Below are positions 1 to 33,567 of a stretch of DNA of 64,000 bases, piece by piece. This stretch comes from Annona cherimola (Eukaryota > Streptophyta > Magnoliopsida > Magnoliales > Annonaceae). The position numbers and the translations under genes were made by a program. The notes beneath the pieces are model-generated. The model did no database searches. It saw nothing but the letters and a program-made list of their open reading frames with translations, and was not told where the DNA came from. Numbering within the stretch: the first letter of the stretch is position 1; each line of letters begins with the position of its first letter. The stretch lies in contig CM059972.1 in the NCBI GenBank assembly GCA_030490835.1, forward strand, positions 50,008,563-50,072,562. Reading direction: 5' to 3'.

Positions 1-332
1 CCTCACTCTATTGCCCCACACTAGCCTCATCTAGGTTGGCCCCTTCGGACCAGGTCCAACTTACCAGCCCATACTAGCCCCAAAGGTATTGTCCTAAGGC
101 CCAGCCCAAGTATCAAGATCATAGCCCCCACTGTAGTTGACATCACTTGAACTCCAGAGCTTGGTATTTGTTGGTTTCTAGAACCACGCCTCTCACCAAC
201 TGAGCATACTTGTGCTGGGCCTTAGGACAATACCTTTGGCACTAGTATGGGCTAGTAGCTTGGACCCAGTCTAGAGGGGCCGACCTAAAGGGGCCGACCT
301 AAATGATACTAGAGTGGGGCACTAGAGTGAGA
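1..332. repeat. Foldback (inverted-repeat) element
   Basis: The two halves are imperfect reverse complements. The left end (ctcactctattgccccac, from about 2) pairs with the right end (gtggggcactagagtgag, to about 332). An inner block with gtattgtcctaaggc at 88-102 pairs with gccttaggacaatac near 220-234. A loop of about 90 bp separates the arms. No ORF or target-site duplication can be judged because the window starts at the left tip. It looks like a MITE or foldback transposon; no superfamily is assigned. Confidence 0.7.
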
Positions 333-469
333 CAACAGGCCCGGGTCCTAACAACAGGCAAGGTGTCTGACATGCGCAAGTGTAAAACAACTTATCCATG
401 TACTATTATCCAACCCCCTACCCTTGCTTCTACTTTGTTCATCCCCCTCCTTCAATTCCACTAAGTCAT

Positions 470-1010
470 AGCAGGTCCTACAAATGGCAAATCTTCAAAT
501 TTATAGTGATCAATCACTGCATCTGTCTTTCCAGTTTGTAAGTACTACTAACATACTTCGATGATCCCAACACCTTGTTGAAGTCCCCACTAACAAGTGA
601 GGGCATGCAAACCGAGCTTCTTAAATGTCGCAGAAGTTATTAGGATTCAAGCCTTCTAATTCTTTCTGGATGTCTTTAAAAACTAGTGAATCACTGCAAA
701 TTACCACCTCATTAATTTGCGACCATGCCATTAATATGATTACTGGAAAATGACATCACCTTTGTTTCCACTTCCTTCTTCCACATATGAGCAAGTCCAT
801 CTCTTTGTCATTCACCTTAGTTTACAAAAGGAAGACTAACTTGGGATCTTGTTTCTTAAATAAATCGAGCAAATTTTGAATTGCTTGAGATCTCGATCGA
901 ACTAAGTTGCAATCTTAGCTTCTGTTTTCAATACAAAACCTCTATCCAGGTATTTTAATTGGGTTTGCATTGTTTTATGGATATTTTGTCATGCTGGTCA
1001 AGTTCCAGCC
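470..1010 (-). pseudogene. LINE (L1-type) ORF2 endonuclease relic
   Basis: Read on the minus strand, this resembles the apurinic endonuclease domain that opens plant L1 ORF2. In order it shows DPKLVFLL near 860, GLAHMWKKEVETKVMSFSSN near 745-800, a decayed FTSF.RHPE near 665-690, LVSGDFNKVLGSS near 560-590 and LPFVGPAMT near 470-500. The GDFN block is a hallmark of the fold. Several stops (for example two in a row near 640) show it is dead. No reverse transcriptase follows: the copy ends close to the foldback repeat at 1-332. In L1 elements this domain nicks target DNA to prime reverse transcription. Confidence 0.7.
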
Positions 1011-2135
1011 ATTCTGCTTCAAGCTGTCTCTTCATTAGGAGCCCAGAATTTGAACAGTCGAGAACCATTGTTGAACTTCCATCTTTTATCGCTTTAATTC
1101 TACTTTTCCTTCTTCTCTTTGTTGGAGATTTTACCAATTTGGAACCGAAGTACATTTCATCCCACTCCTGCTTCCAACATTCCTTGTAACTTTATTCACT
1201 AAAACCGGCCACTATGTGACTGATGTTGCCCCCCTCAGTGGTGTTTTAAACTGTTTGGGTATAGGCTCATACCATTTTCCTATTTGCCTTGTCTAAGCTG
1301 CCATCAGTTAATTGTAGATAACCATGACCACCCAATCTAACTGCCATCTCCTCCAGTTGTTTGTTAATTGACCCATATAGCCTAGTACCTGTGTTAACTT
1401 TTATTGCTTCCACCTCGGTTCTTCTGTCATGATTCGACTTTATTGTTTCCATTCTTAGTTCATCTGCCGTGACTCAACTATAACCATTTTTGTTGTTCTA
1501 CCATTTGGACACTGCTATTTGCTAGTTGTAGGGAGACCTATAAATGAAGGTGAGGACTTCAGTTAGTTCCCTATTTGTGTGTATTTCGGGATTATTCCTT
1601 TGCATTTAACACCGTTCTTCCCCAGTAATCATGCTTACACCATTCTGTCCCACACCTTCCAAGGGTACCATCTTGGTTTTATTATTTTGAATGACCTCCT
1701 TCGGATTTCCACCCAAGATTTTTATACAGAATTTATGACTGAACACGCCTCCTTAATTTCAATGGAAACAATATTTACTTCCTAACTTGTCTCCCCACTA
1801 ATCCACTCCATCAGCAATCTCAGTTGATTACACTTTCCATACTTTTTTGGAATTTCCATTCCCCTCCATTGCTGACGTGGCACATCTTCCTTCCCACCTT
1901 CACCTGTCTCCAAGTAACTTTTTAGTTGTACTTGATTTATAGAACGAATCATCCTATTCTTACCACCTACCTTTGTACGTGCTTTGGGAAAGCTCCCATA
2001 CTGAACTTTATTTTCATGTTGTTCATTACTTTACGGTGGATTTGTTAGACATTCTTTTTATGTGTGGCTTATTTTGCCATAGCCAAAGCAAAAAACTAGT
2101 AGATTTTCATACTAAAACGGAATCAACCTTTTCCC
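1011..2135 (-). pseudogene. LINE ORF1 (Gag-like) C-terminal relic
   Basis: This lies directly upstream, on the minus strand, of the ORF2 endonuclease relic. At 2048-2090 it encodes CFGYGKISHT(stop)KEC preceded by YENLLVF. That matches the zinc knuckle and its usual leader in plant LINE ORF1, with the second Cys changed to Tyr and one stop. The rest (for example the open stretch 1267-1452) is low-complexity linker with many stops and cannot be assigned by motif. The family role is RNA binding in the LINE ribonucleoprotein. Confidence 0.5.
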
Positions 2136-24413
<22,278 letters not shown>

Positions 24414-24471
24414 ACCGACAGCGCCCTCCTTTTGATTCTCCCTTTCAATATCCAAATGCTTATTTTCTGCT

Positions 24472-24477
24472 AATAAA
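24472..24477 (+). other. Candidate poly(A) signal AATAAA of the SCPL gene
   Basis: AATAAA lies 59 bp after the stop and just before a foldback MITE at 24,481. A second AATAAA-like run overlaps the stop (aaataaaataaacc). The real cleavage site cannot be told from sequence. Confidence 0.4.
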
Positions 24478-24480
24478 GAG

Positions 24481-24848
24481 GAATGATCTCCTTGGCTGGA
24501 GCTAAGCAAATGTCTCACTTAGTTACCATTAAAAAATTTATTCTTTTTTTAACTTTGTTCTTCTTACACTTATTTATCTAAGTATATTTAACATATAAAC
24601 CAAGTTTTATCATTTTTGGATGTGTATATATTTTTTTGAGATTTTTAAAAATCTATGTATATATGTATTGAAAATCTCAAAAAAATATATACACAATTAA
24701 AAAATGATAAAATTTAGTTTATAGGTTAAATACACTTAGATAAACAAGTATATAATGAAAAAAGAAAAAAGAAAAAAGTTTTGTAAATGAATTTTTTAAG
24801 GCGGGTTAACTGAGACATTTGCTTAGCCTAAGTAACAGGATCACTTCT
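24481..24848. repeat. Foldback MITE with shared core (copy 7) in the SCPL 3' flank
   Basis: Tip gaatgatctccttggctgga pairs with the right end cctaagtaacaggatcactt. The interior arms (acttatttatctaagtatat / atacacttagataaacaagt) match copy 4 at 18,724. It starts 68 bp after the stop codon, so SCPL transcripts may read into it. Confidence 0.8.
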
Positions 24849-27345
24849 CACGAATAATATCTATATATATATATGTGTGCTGGTATACTTGATGTAATTA
24901 ATCAAGAAGCTCTGCGTATATTAATACAGGAAAGGTGCGTAAGAGATACAAACCACCAATATGATTTACCGAACAACCACATTTACTTGTGGGAGTATTC
25001 GTTGTTTGGAATATTGGATACGCGTATGCTTTTCAACGTCTCACTGACTCTTTTGTGTGCTTTCTAGGGTAGTTGCAAAATAGCCACTGAAACTTTTCGT
25101 AGTTGTGGATAAGCACATGCATGTAAATACTTTCCTAATGGAATCATTTTATAGGTTTTAAGATTTTCGAAAATAAATCTTATAAATATGTTTAAAGAAA
25201 TTAATGTTCACGGTTGCAAACATAAAATTCATGAAATTCTATTCTTTAAATTGCTGTCTTTACTACCAATTTGCAATTCCAGTTTTCAGTTTATGCATTC
25301 TAAACCTCAACCCCCACAAGAACATTGTTTTCTGCCTATGATTATCAGCAAGAAAAAACTTTTTATTGGCAATGAAAATGCCTATGTAACCAAATTAATA
25401 TTCGCTTTCATTTAAGGATGCAGCCACAAACTCGTGTTAGGAATTAATAACCATTGGCAATAAAGAATTTCCTTACCTACAATAATCTTTTTACAGCGTA
25501 ATTGAATGTTGGTTGCCTAAGTATGGAAACTATCAATTGTAGGCAACAAGACGTGAGCATCTATAAGAGTGTCTAAAGTGGGAGGTCCTAGGTTCAAAGT
25601 TGTGTAGAGGCACTTGCCTCATTTGCCCATTTCCCTAACGTTATCTTTCATCAATTTCCTAGTTATCCAAGGGAGTGGCATGACAAAAAAAAAAAAAGAA
25701 TTGACAATCACATTTTAACCTACCAAATTTTTTTTCAAATGGACAATTGGTATACAATAAATGATACCAACTCTTCATTTGGTTGAGTGGTATATCTAAT
25801 GCCTAGCCAATAGAGCAACACTTTTGTGAAGAAGAAGTTTCTATTTGCTTCCTTTAATAGTGCTTTTTAAGGTTATTTTCCTTATGATATTCCATGAAAA
25901 GTACTTATTATTCTGAACAGTCATTTTCAAGCACTTTTGAAATAGTCTCCATTGGCTCAAAATGTGAGGTCAAACTAGGCCTAGCATGGGCTAGCCATAT
26001 TTTGACCTTTTTTTAACCAAATTTTGGTTTAAAAAAAAGGCTTCATTAGTTAACCGAATTTATTTGTGAAAATTTAGAACTTTAGAAGCCAATGTCATAA
26101 AATCCAAAATAAATCTATTAATTTATAGTTATGCAAAGTTGTAGGGAATTATAGTTCACAAATGCTATTGGTAGAGTCCAAAATTTGGTCTGAGGCTTGA
26201 TCAAACTAGGTTAGGGACTTAGATCATCTAAGGAGAGGGTTGAGATAAGGTAGACTCGGGCTTTTATATGGAAAAAAATTTCTTATGAACCAAGTCACCA
26301 AAAAACTATAGGGCATATTTTGGCCAAGGTTTCATTATCAGTATTGTTAGTTACATGAAGTGAGATACAATGTTAAATGATTTTTCTCTCTTATGGAACT
26401 TCCTTCTACTCTCCTCTCAAAGAGAAGAACAAATGGTTCCTACCTTTCATCCCCAAAGAGTATATCCTCAGGGTTAGTTTCCTAGATAAGACCTTGACTA
26501 CCCTAATAGGAGAAATCCACTCCAAAAAATCAAGCATGAGAGGTCTTGCCCATCCCTAGACAATTTGTGCTATAGGGGTCAAATCTCTAATCAAGAGATG
26601 AAGTGTTAGTTTTACTCATGATTTGCCTAAAGTCAATTCATGCTAGTATCAGAGGAAGGTTGGAAATCATCTCATTAGATTCTTCTTTAAGTGACATGGG
26701 TACTTGCAATAAGAAGAACATTGAACAAGGCTTACTAAGAGAGACTTATGATGACTTAAGTGACTTTGTGTCCCAAGGCTGTCAAGGTTATTATTAATAT
26801 GGGAGTGGAGGTTATGCCATACTTAAGCACTGTAACATGAATGAGTTTCTTTCATCGCGAAGTAAGTCAATGTCATGGTGACACTATTATGCCCATCTAA
26901 TGTTTCTCCTCAACTAAGGCATGGCTCTTTCGTAGCTTGGGCTTTAGGAGAGTCAATTATACGATTTTTGGTCTTTAGAAGCTCGTTGTCTTTCTTTAAT
27001 GTTGTTTACGTGTTGATGAATTTTTAGGCTAACTAATTGGTTGTTTGCTCAACCTTTATCACTTATCCGTTGTAGAGCCACAATCACTATTTGATAGTTT
27101 TTGCACATCACTACCTATTAGCTACTGTGTGGCTTTATTATATGCTCCATCTATATATATTTGCATGGTTGGCTTAATTTAGGACATGGTCGAATAGCTC
27201 TAATGTCATCAGTGGGCCATTTTTTGCTTATCTCTTCAAGTGCTTTAGGGACTTAGAGCGATTTATCCATGCTATGGTATGGCCTGTCAATGTGTCTGTC
27301 CATGTTTACTACTTCTACTTTGATGGTGTGTTGATGTTTGTTGGA
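24849..27345. other. Intergenic DNA, no gene supported
   Basis: Short open stretches (for example 26,377-26,559 plus) have no recognisable motif and are surrounded by stops. A SINE-like segment lies at 25,490-25,700. The region ends at the TSD (cacca, 27346-27350) of copia element A. Confidence 0.4.
25490..25700 (+). mobile_element. Possible tRNA-derived SINE
   Basis: gaggtcctaggttcaaagt wording at about 25,584-25,602 resembles a pol III B box (GGTTCRAANYC). About 80 bp further on comes a segment ending in a run of A (25,685-25,697). No A box or TSD was clearly placed, so this is weak. Confidence 0.3.
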
Positions 27346-30300
27346 CACCATGTTGGTCCCGAGTTAATGGCAATTACCCAAGAGGGGAGGGGTGAATTGG
27401 ATATTTAAAAATTTGCAACTTAAACAGAAACTTTATCCCAGATTAATCTAGTCCCCTTTTATGAAGAAACAAATGAAAAGCAATATAGTGCAGAGAGCAG
27501 AAATAAATATCAACAAACAAGATTTTATAGTGGTTCGGGCAACCTTCCCTACTCCACTCTTCCAAGCTCACACCTCTTGTGACTTGGGTTCCACTATGTA
27601 TTTCACAAATACAACTAGAGTCACTGCTCTCTTCTAGATTCCAGCTCTAGGGGGCATCAACAATTCACAGCACAAGTAGGTGACGAGTTCCACTCCAATC
27701 ACACACTACTTTGCTTACACTTGATCTTAGTTACCTAAACTAAATCAAGTTCAATACGATAAGAAATAACAAAAGAGAGTTTCTACACGTTACTGTTGTG
27801 AAGAGGCAGATTTGGCGCAGAGAAGAACTTGTAACGCAAGCTTAATGATTCAGCAAGCAGCTCTTGGCAGTTTAGAAGCAAGGTTCTTCTTCTAGATGTT
27901 GGCTTGATCACTTATGCTCTTAGAGATGAGAGTTATGCTCATTCAATGATTTCTCAGCTACCCTCCGCGTTCATATTGAATGCCTTATATAATTTGCGAG
28001 GGAATCCGAACGTTTGGAAGTAGGTGGCGCGCAATTAATGCGCCAACGTTCGAAAAATTTCCGACCATTGCGACCCAAGTCGCAGGTGGAGTCGACTTCA
28101 GGTGCGACTTCACGCAAGTCGCAGATGGAGTCGACTTCGGGTGCGACTTCGCCTGTCCGCTGCTTCTTTAAGTTCCATTCTGGGTCGACTTGGTCCTCGA
28201 CTTGACCCAAGTCGCAGGTGAAGTCAACTTCGGGTGCGACTTCACTTCTAGCTTGCTAGTTGAACTTGAAGTTCTTTGTAATGCCTTGCTTGCTTGAATT
28301 TCTTCATGTTTGGTTGTTCTTCCTTTGATTATATCTTTGCAACTTAGTATAATCATCCTAGCTTGATGTCCTTTTAGCTTCGTGACTTGCAAACTTTGAA
28401 TCCTTGTAATCTCGAATACTTGAATCTTAGAACACCTAATGATGTCCAAATGTGTGTTCATAATCCAACATGATGAATTCATGAAACCCTTCTTGCTTTG
28501 AACTTCATTTGATCTTCATTTGAATGTTTGAGTCGTCTTTGGCCTTCATCTTCACTTGAATCTATCATTGAGTCGTCTTGATCTGAAAGTTCCGCACTGA
28601 AGTCGAAGCTGGAGTCGACTTGGTCTGCGACTTTGTGAAACCCTAACCCAAGTAAGCCATATGTATGTATTGAACATGTATTTGATGATTATTTATGAAT
28701 CATGGAATTATGAAGGTATTTTATGATTTTTGCTAATTATGGCAATTAGGGTTATGGGTTAGCATTAATGATGTGATTAAGCATTTTAAGCCCAAATGAG
28801 ATAATGGGTTTAGAATGAATTATTTGTGATTTAAGTGTGTAATTATATCATGAAAAATCATTTTTCGTGATTTAAAATGAATTATGGAAATAAAGATGGA
28901 AATTGTCAAGTGTGAAGGAAAATATTGGAAAATTCATAACTCAACGCCTAAAAGGCGGATTCAAGTGAAATTTGAAATGAAGATTGTTAATATTAGGCTT
29001 GGTATTATGGAATGAAAAGATCATAAAAATTCTTGATGAAATGAGAATTATGAATTTTTTAAGTATATGTTCATTTCAACCGTTAACTTTAAACGGCTAT
29101 ATCGGGAGCTAGAAAACTCGGATTGAGATGAAATTTGAAACGGTTGAATAAAATTATGAGATGTTTATGTTGAATGTATTGGATTAAGGGAATCATGATG
29201 GGATTAGGGTGATAATTAATTATTTGTATTCCCAAATCCAAAAGATATATTCAAGTGGTCATAACTCGACGTAGAAACGTCGGATTGAGATGAAATTTGA
29301 AACGATGGAATAAAATTATGAAATCTATGAGATGAATGGAATGGATTAAGTTAATTATCATGAGAAATTGCTTTCTTGGAGAGCAAGTAACAAGTTGCTT
29401 AAGGGCAAAGTAAAGAAGGACAATTGGATGGTCTTGATGCATGCAGATTTTTACAATTATGAAAATCTGAAAAAAATAATTTATATGGCTAACAATTGTC
29501 CAGCACATCAAGGGGGATAAGAATGCATTAATTGGGTGTGGAATTGCAGCAAGTGGGGCCCACAAAGCTGGAAAATCCAGCTACACAAGGGTGATCGTGC
29601 ATGTGGAGAGAGAGAGAGAGAGAGAAGGTGTGAATGCACAAGGAGTTTTTCTTGCTTAGCAAGAAAGCAAATTTTCTAACCCCCAACCCCTTGAACGTGC
29701 CAAGCAGAGGAAAACCAAGGGGATTCAAGGGAAAAAGAGGAAGAAAGAAAGAGGAGAAGTGGAGGAAAGCAAGCTTCTCAATTTTGGATTGAATCCACTC
29801 AAGTTCAAGTAAGTATATGATATTGAAAAATAAATTATGGTCGGAACAGTAAATGGATTATTTTTATCATGAAAATTTTTGAGAACAATCCTCATGCTAT
29901 GATTAAGTAACTACCAAAGTTTCAGCTGAAAAGGATATGTATGTTGGAAATTAAAAATCCGTGAATATTAGCCCAAACAGGGTAAAACGGGTTACAGGAT
30001 CAGCTGTAGAAAAGGATTTTTAATAATTTTTCTACAAGTGTTTTCGGGCTGAAAATTTTACAGGACGTACAAGACATATTGGGGATAACAGGAAAAATTT
30101 AAAAATAAGGTTTTTATGGGTGTAAATATACCCCATAAATAACGTCATTCAGGCTGACTGGAAATGGAGTTTACTGTTCAGCAAGGTAAAAATCCCCAAA
30201 TAAATATGTAATGTTAATATTTCGTGCTGAAACTTTCATGAAAGTTAATTTATGAAGTTATTAAGGTATGGTAGAAATTTCAGATCAAAAATACTTGATT

Positions 30301-31320
30301 TGATATTAATTCAAGATTTTAAGATTTCAGCACGCCTGATTTCAGCATATGGGGTTAGTTTGAGAAAGAAATCAAAAAGAAATATGAAACGTGTGTAGAA
30401 ATGATCCAAATTGAGTTATGTGTTAAATAATTAAATATGGATCAAGAAAAGTGAGATTATATGCTGAAATTTCGGATTTATATAATGACCTAAGGTTATG
30501 TGTCAAAGGACACGTTAAACGGGTTAAAAGTGGGTTCCAAACTAACTGTTTTGGAAACCTATGGAAAATAGATTTAAACCCCATGAAAATACCTTAAGTA
30601 AAGTGGTATTAAAGGGTAATTAACCCGCTGGAAAATGGGTTAAATTTCTGAGTTAAGAAATTTTAAGAAATGCATCATGTTTAAGTGCTAAATGAGCTTA
30701 TGTGAAGGGATAATGATAAACGGGTGATGAATGATTTATGAAAAATGATTTTATGCAAAAAGGCATGAATATGAGATGAAATCCATGTTTATGGATCTGT
30801 TTGGAATGACATGTTATTAATCCAAAAGTTTGGATTTGAATTATGAAGTTTAGGCAATGCTATGTACGTAGAAGGAACACCCGTATGTGTATTTTTGGAA
30901 AAAATGGGAAAAATTGCAAAGTAAGCTTAATAAAGCTATAAATGATGCATATGGAATGGATACCCTAATTTTATGGTTATGTGCATGTTATATGTATAGG
31001 CTATGATGTGTGATAGCCAAATGTGTGAAAACGGTGTTAATATATGCAAATTAAGCCATATATGTGTATGATGAATTATGAAGGATTTATGCTAATGAAA
31101 ATGGGTTGGAAAACTAAATGGAATGCAATGACAAGAAATGTATGAAAAACCATATTATGTCATGTAGGCAAGGAAAAGAATGGAAGGAAAAGGGATTATG
31201 GCGATCTCAGGTAAGCAAGCAAACTTTCTAAAATGCATTATCTTTCTATGTGATTGATATGATTGAACTGTGTATGTTTATGCTTATGTTTTAACGAATG
31301 GGCAAGCACAAGTTTTGAAT

Positions 31321-33567
31321 ATGACGGCTTTAATGCAAAGCCATAAGATTTGAAAAATGATGACTTTAATGAAAAGTCTCAAGGTTTGCTTCATGGGAAG
31401 CAAGCGACACTTCTTAAGATAAATAACTTATCCTAAGTGTTGCCGAGGATGGGAATGCTTCATGTTAATGGAATTGAGAAATTTTGCTTATGAGTAAGCA
31501 AGTTCTCCACGTTAATGTTGTTTTAAGGATTTCATGTTTGATATCGATGGTTTTAAGAATTTGCTTTTGAGGAAGCAAGTTCTATATGATATGGTTCAAC
31601 AGCGTTTTATAAGAAAAAGGGAATTTTACCCTTTTTCACAAAATATTGATTGTAAATGGGTTTTGAGTTATTTCTACAATAACTTGCGATAAACAATGAT
31701 GAAAAAGATTTGTTTTCCTAGGTCAAGATAATTCAATATTAAATTACGTTTTGGACATAGTCCACATGTTTTGAAATGATATTTGAACAGTTTTGGTTTC
31801 CTTTGGATAAGGAAATCTATGTTGAAAATGTTGGAAAAATGTTTCTACGGATGTGTTGAAAGGGATTTATGGATGACCAACCTCCTATGATTGATTTCAT
31901 AAAATGGTTTAATTTCAGGTTGCTTGATGGCATGCAAAAGACTATGCAATTTTCCTCTATGTGAAAATGATTGATATGTGGACAATTATTAAATGTTTAG
32001 GTGAAGGACAAGGGGATAGCGTAATTGCATAACTTTTGTAAACAAAAGGTCCTGAAATAGAAACCAAGAAAATATTAGAGAAAAATATGTTTTACTTGTG
32101 AAAATTCAAAGGATTTGAAATTCTTTTATTAAAAGGATTTTAAGATGTATGGTTTCTCAAACGTTTCAAATGTTTATCAAAATATTTTACTCAAAACTTT
32201 TCTAAAGGAATTTAAGGAAGGTCATCCTAAAACTGGATTTCAAATAACAACTTGTTACAGTGGGTGCGCTCGCTTACAAGTTGACACGGACTGCGGTCTG
32301 TGATATGGTTTTGAAAATAATTGTTAAATATAGACTTCGGTCTATAATTTTTGTGCATATGGATGCAGGCTGCGGTCTGTGATCCCGGTTTAAAAGAACA
32401 TGGGTTGCGGCCTGTGGTTCTTCAAACCAAAACGGACTGCGGTTCGTTAGGATAACGTACGGTGCACCGGTACAAGGAATAGGCTGGTTGTAGAGCACGG
32501 TTGGGATGACCGGGGCCCACTCTACATAAGGCCAAGTCGCTAAGGGATGGCAGGAGTGCCAGCGGCGCCCTCCCTGAGATGGGAGCAGGATAAGTGAATA
32601 GCCGCCTGGCTAGCGTGCTGTTAAGGATTCTCTTCCAAAAGGTAGCATGATCACTTGCTAAGTGTCACTACTGGATGGAGAGAAATGCATTTGCTTATGT
32701 TTTATTTCTGAAAAGCCCAAGGATTGGGTTATGAAAATATGATTTTATGAAAGTATCCTAAAGGGATTTTTTATGAAATGGTTACCCTAAAAGAAAGGGG
32801 GTTTTACACAAAAGTGTAAATAACAAGAATTAAAGAAAATGTGTTTATGCAAATGCATTCATGAAAATGGTTTTCCTTGTTTGCTATAAACAAGCCCCAA
32901 GACGGGGAATTATGAAAAGGATTTATGTTCATTTCTAAAAGAGCCTAAATAAAGAATGTTTTTGGACATAAGAATGTCCTTTGCCGAGAAAGGCTTATGT
33001 GAATGATGTTTAAGGACATATGAATGTCCATTGCCAATAAGGTTATGTAAATGATGTTTTGAGACATGAAATGTCTCTTGATTTTATGATGGCTTATGTG
33101 AATGATGTTTTGAGACATGAAATGTCTCTTGGTTTTATGATGGCTTATGTGAATGATGTTTTGAGACATGAAATGTCTCTTGGCTAAAGGATTTTATGAG
33201 GGCTTATGTTAATGATGTTTTGAGACATAAAATGTCTCTTGGCTAAGGAATTTTATGATGGTTTATGTTAATGATGTTTTGAGACATGAGATGTCTCCGT
33301 TGCCTAAGTATTTATGTTGTTTTGGACGAAAAATGTCCACTGGCAACCGAATGATTTCATGTAATGGCTATGAACATTGAGAATGTTCATATAAAATTAA
33401 TGGAAACTCATCATTAAAGGTAAAATGTATATGTTTTGCCTAAACAAGCCCAGGCGCGGCTTGTAAATGATTTTAAGAATGAATGCTTTATGAAAGCATT
33501 CAAGGACATGAAATTGTCCTTATAATAAAGGATTTCATGATGGTATTTTAGGACATATGCATGTCCT
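31321..33567 (+). repeat. Series of more than 20 short perfect hairpins in LTR G
   Basis: Perfect stems with small loops follow one another about every 40-60 bp. Examples (stem/loop): GGCTTT/aatgc 31326-31342; GACTTT/aatga 31362-31378; TTGCTTC/atgg 31386-31403; GAAAAAGGG/aatttta 31613-31637; TGGAC/ata 31752-31764; TATAGAC/ttcg 32329-32346; GGACAT/aaga 32964-32979; GAGACAT/gaa 33061-33077, 33112-33128 and 33163-33179; ATGAACATT/gag 33370-33390; ACAAGCC/caggcgc 33444-33464; GAATGCTTT/atg 33481-33501; AGGACAT/atgc 33550-33567. Stems differ between units while staying perfectly paired. The function is unknown; the transcript of the LTR would be highly structured. Confidence 0.85.
32941..33300 (+). 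repeat. Tandem repeat, 47-59 bp period, carrying the hairpins
   Basis: Units of the form ggcttatgtgaatgatgttt + gagacat-gaa-atgtctc + ttgg...ttatgat start at about 32,964, 33,014, 33,061, 33,112, 33,163, 33,222 and 33,281. The spacer is nearly constant while the stem letters change from GGACAT to GAGACAT on both sides. Confidence 0.9.

Noticed and set aside
27971..28210. Many short ORFs on both strands encoding VDSTCDLGQVA-like and SQVESTSGAT-like repeats
   Set aside because: They are translations of the palindromic LTR array, open on both strands because the unit lacks stops. No start context and the same peptides appear in every LTR.
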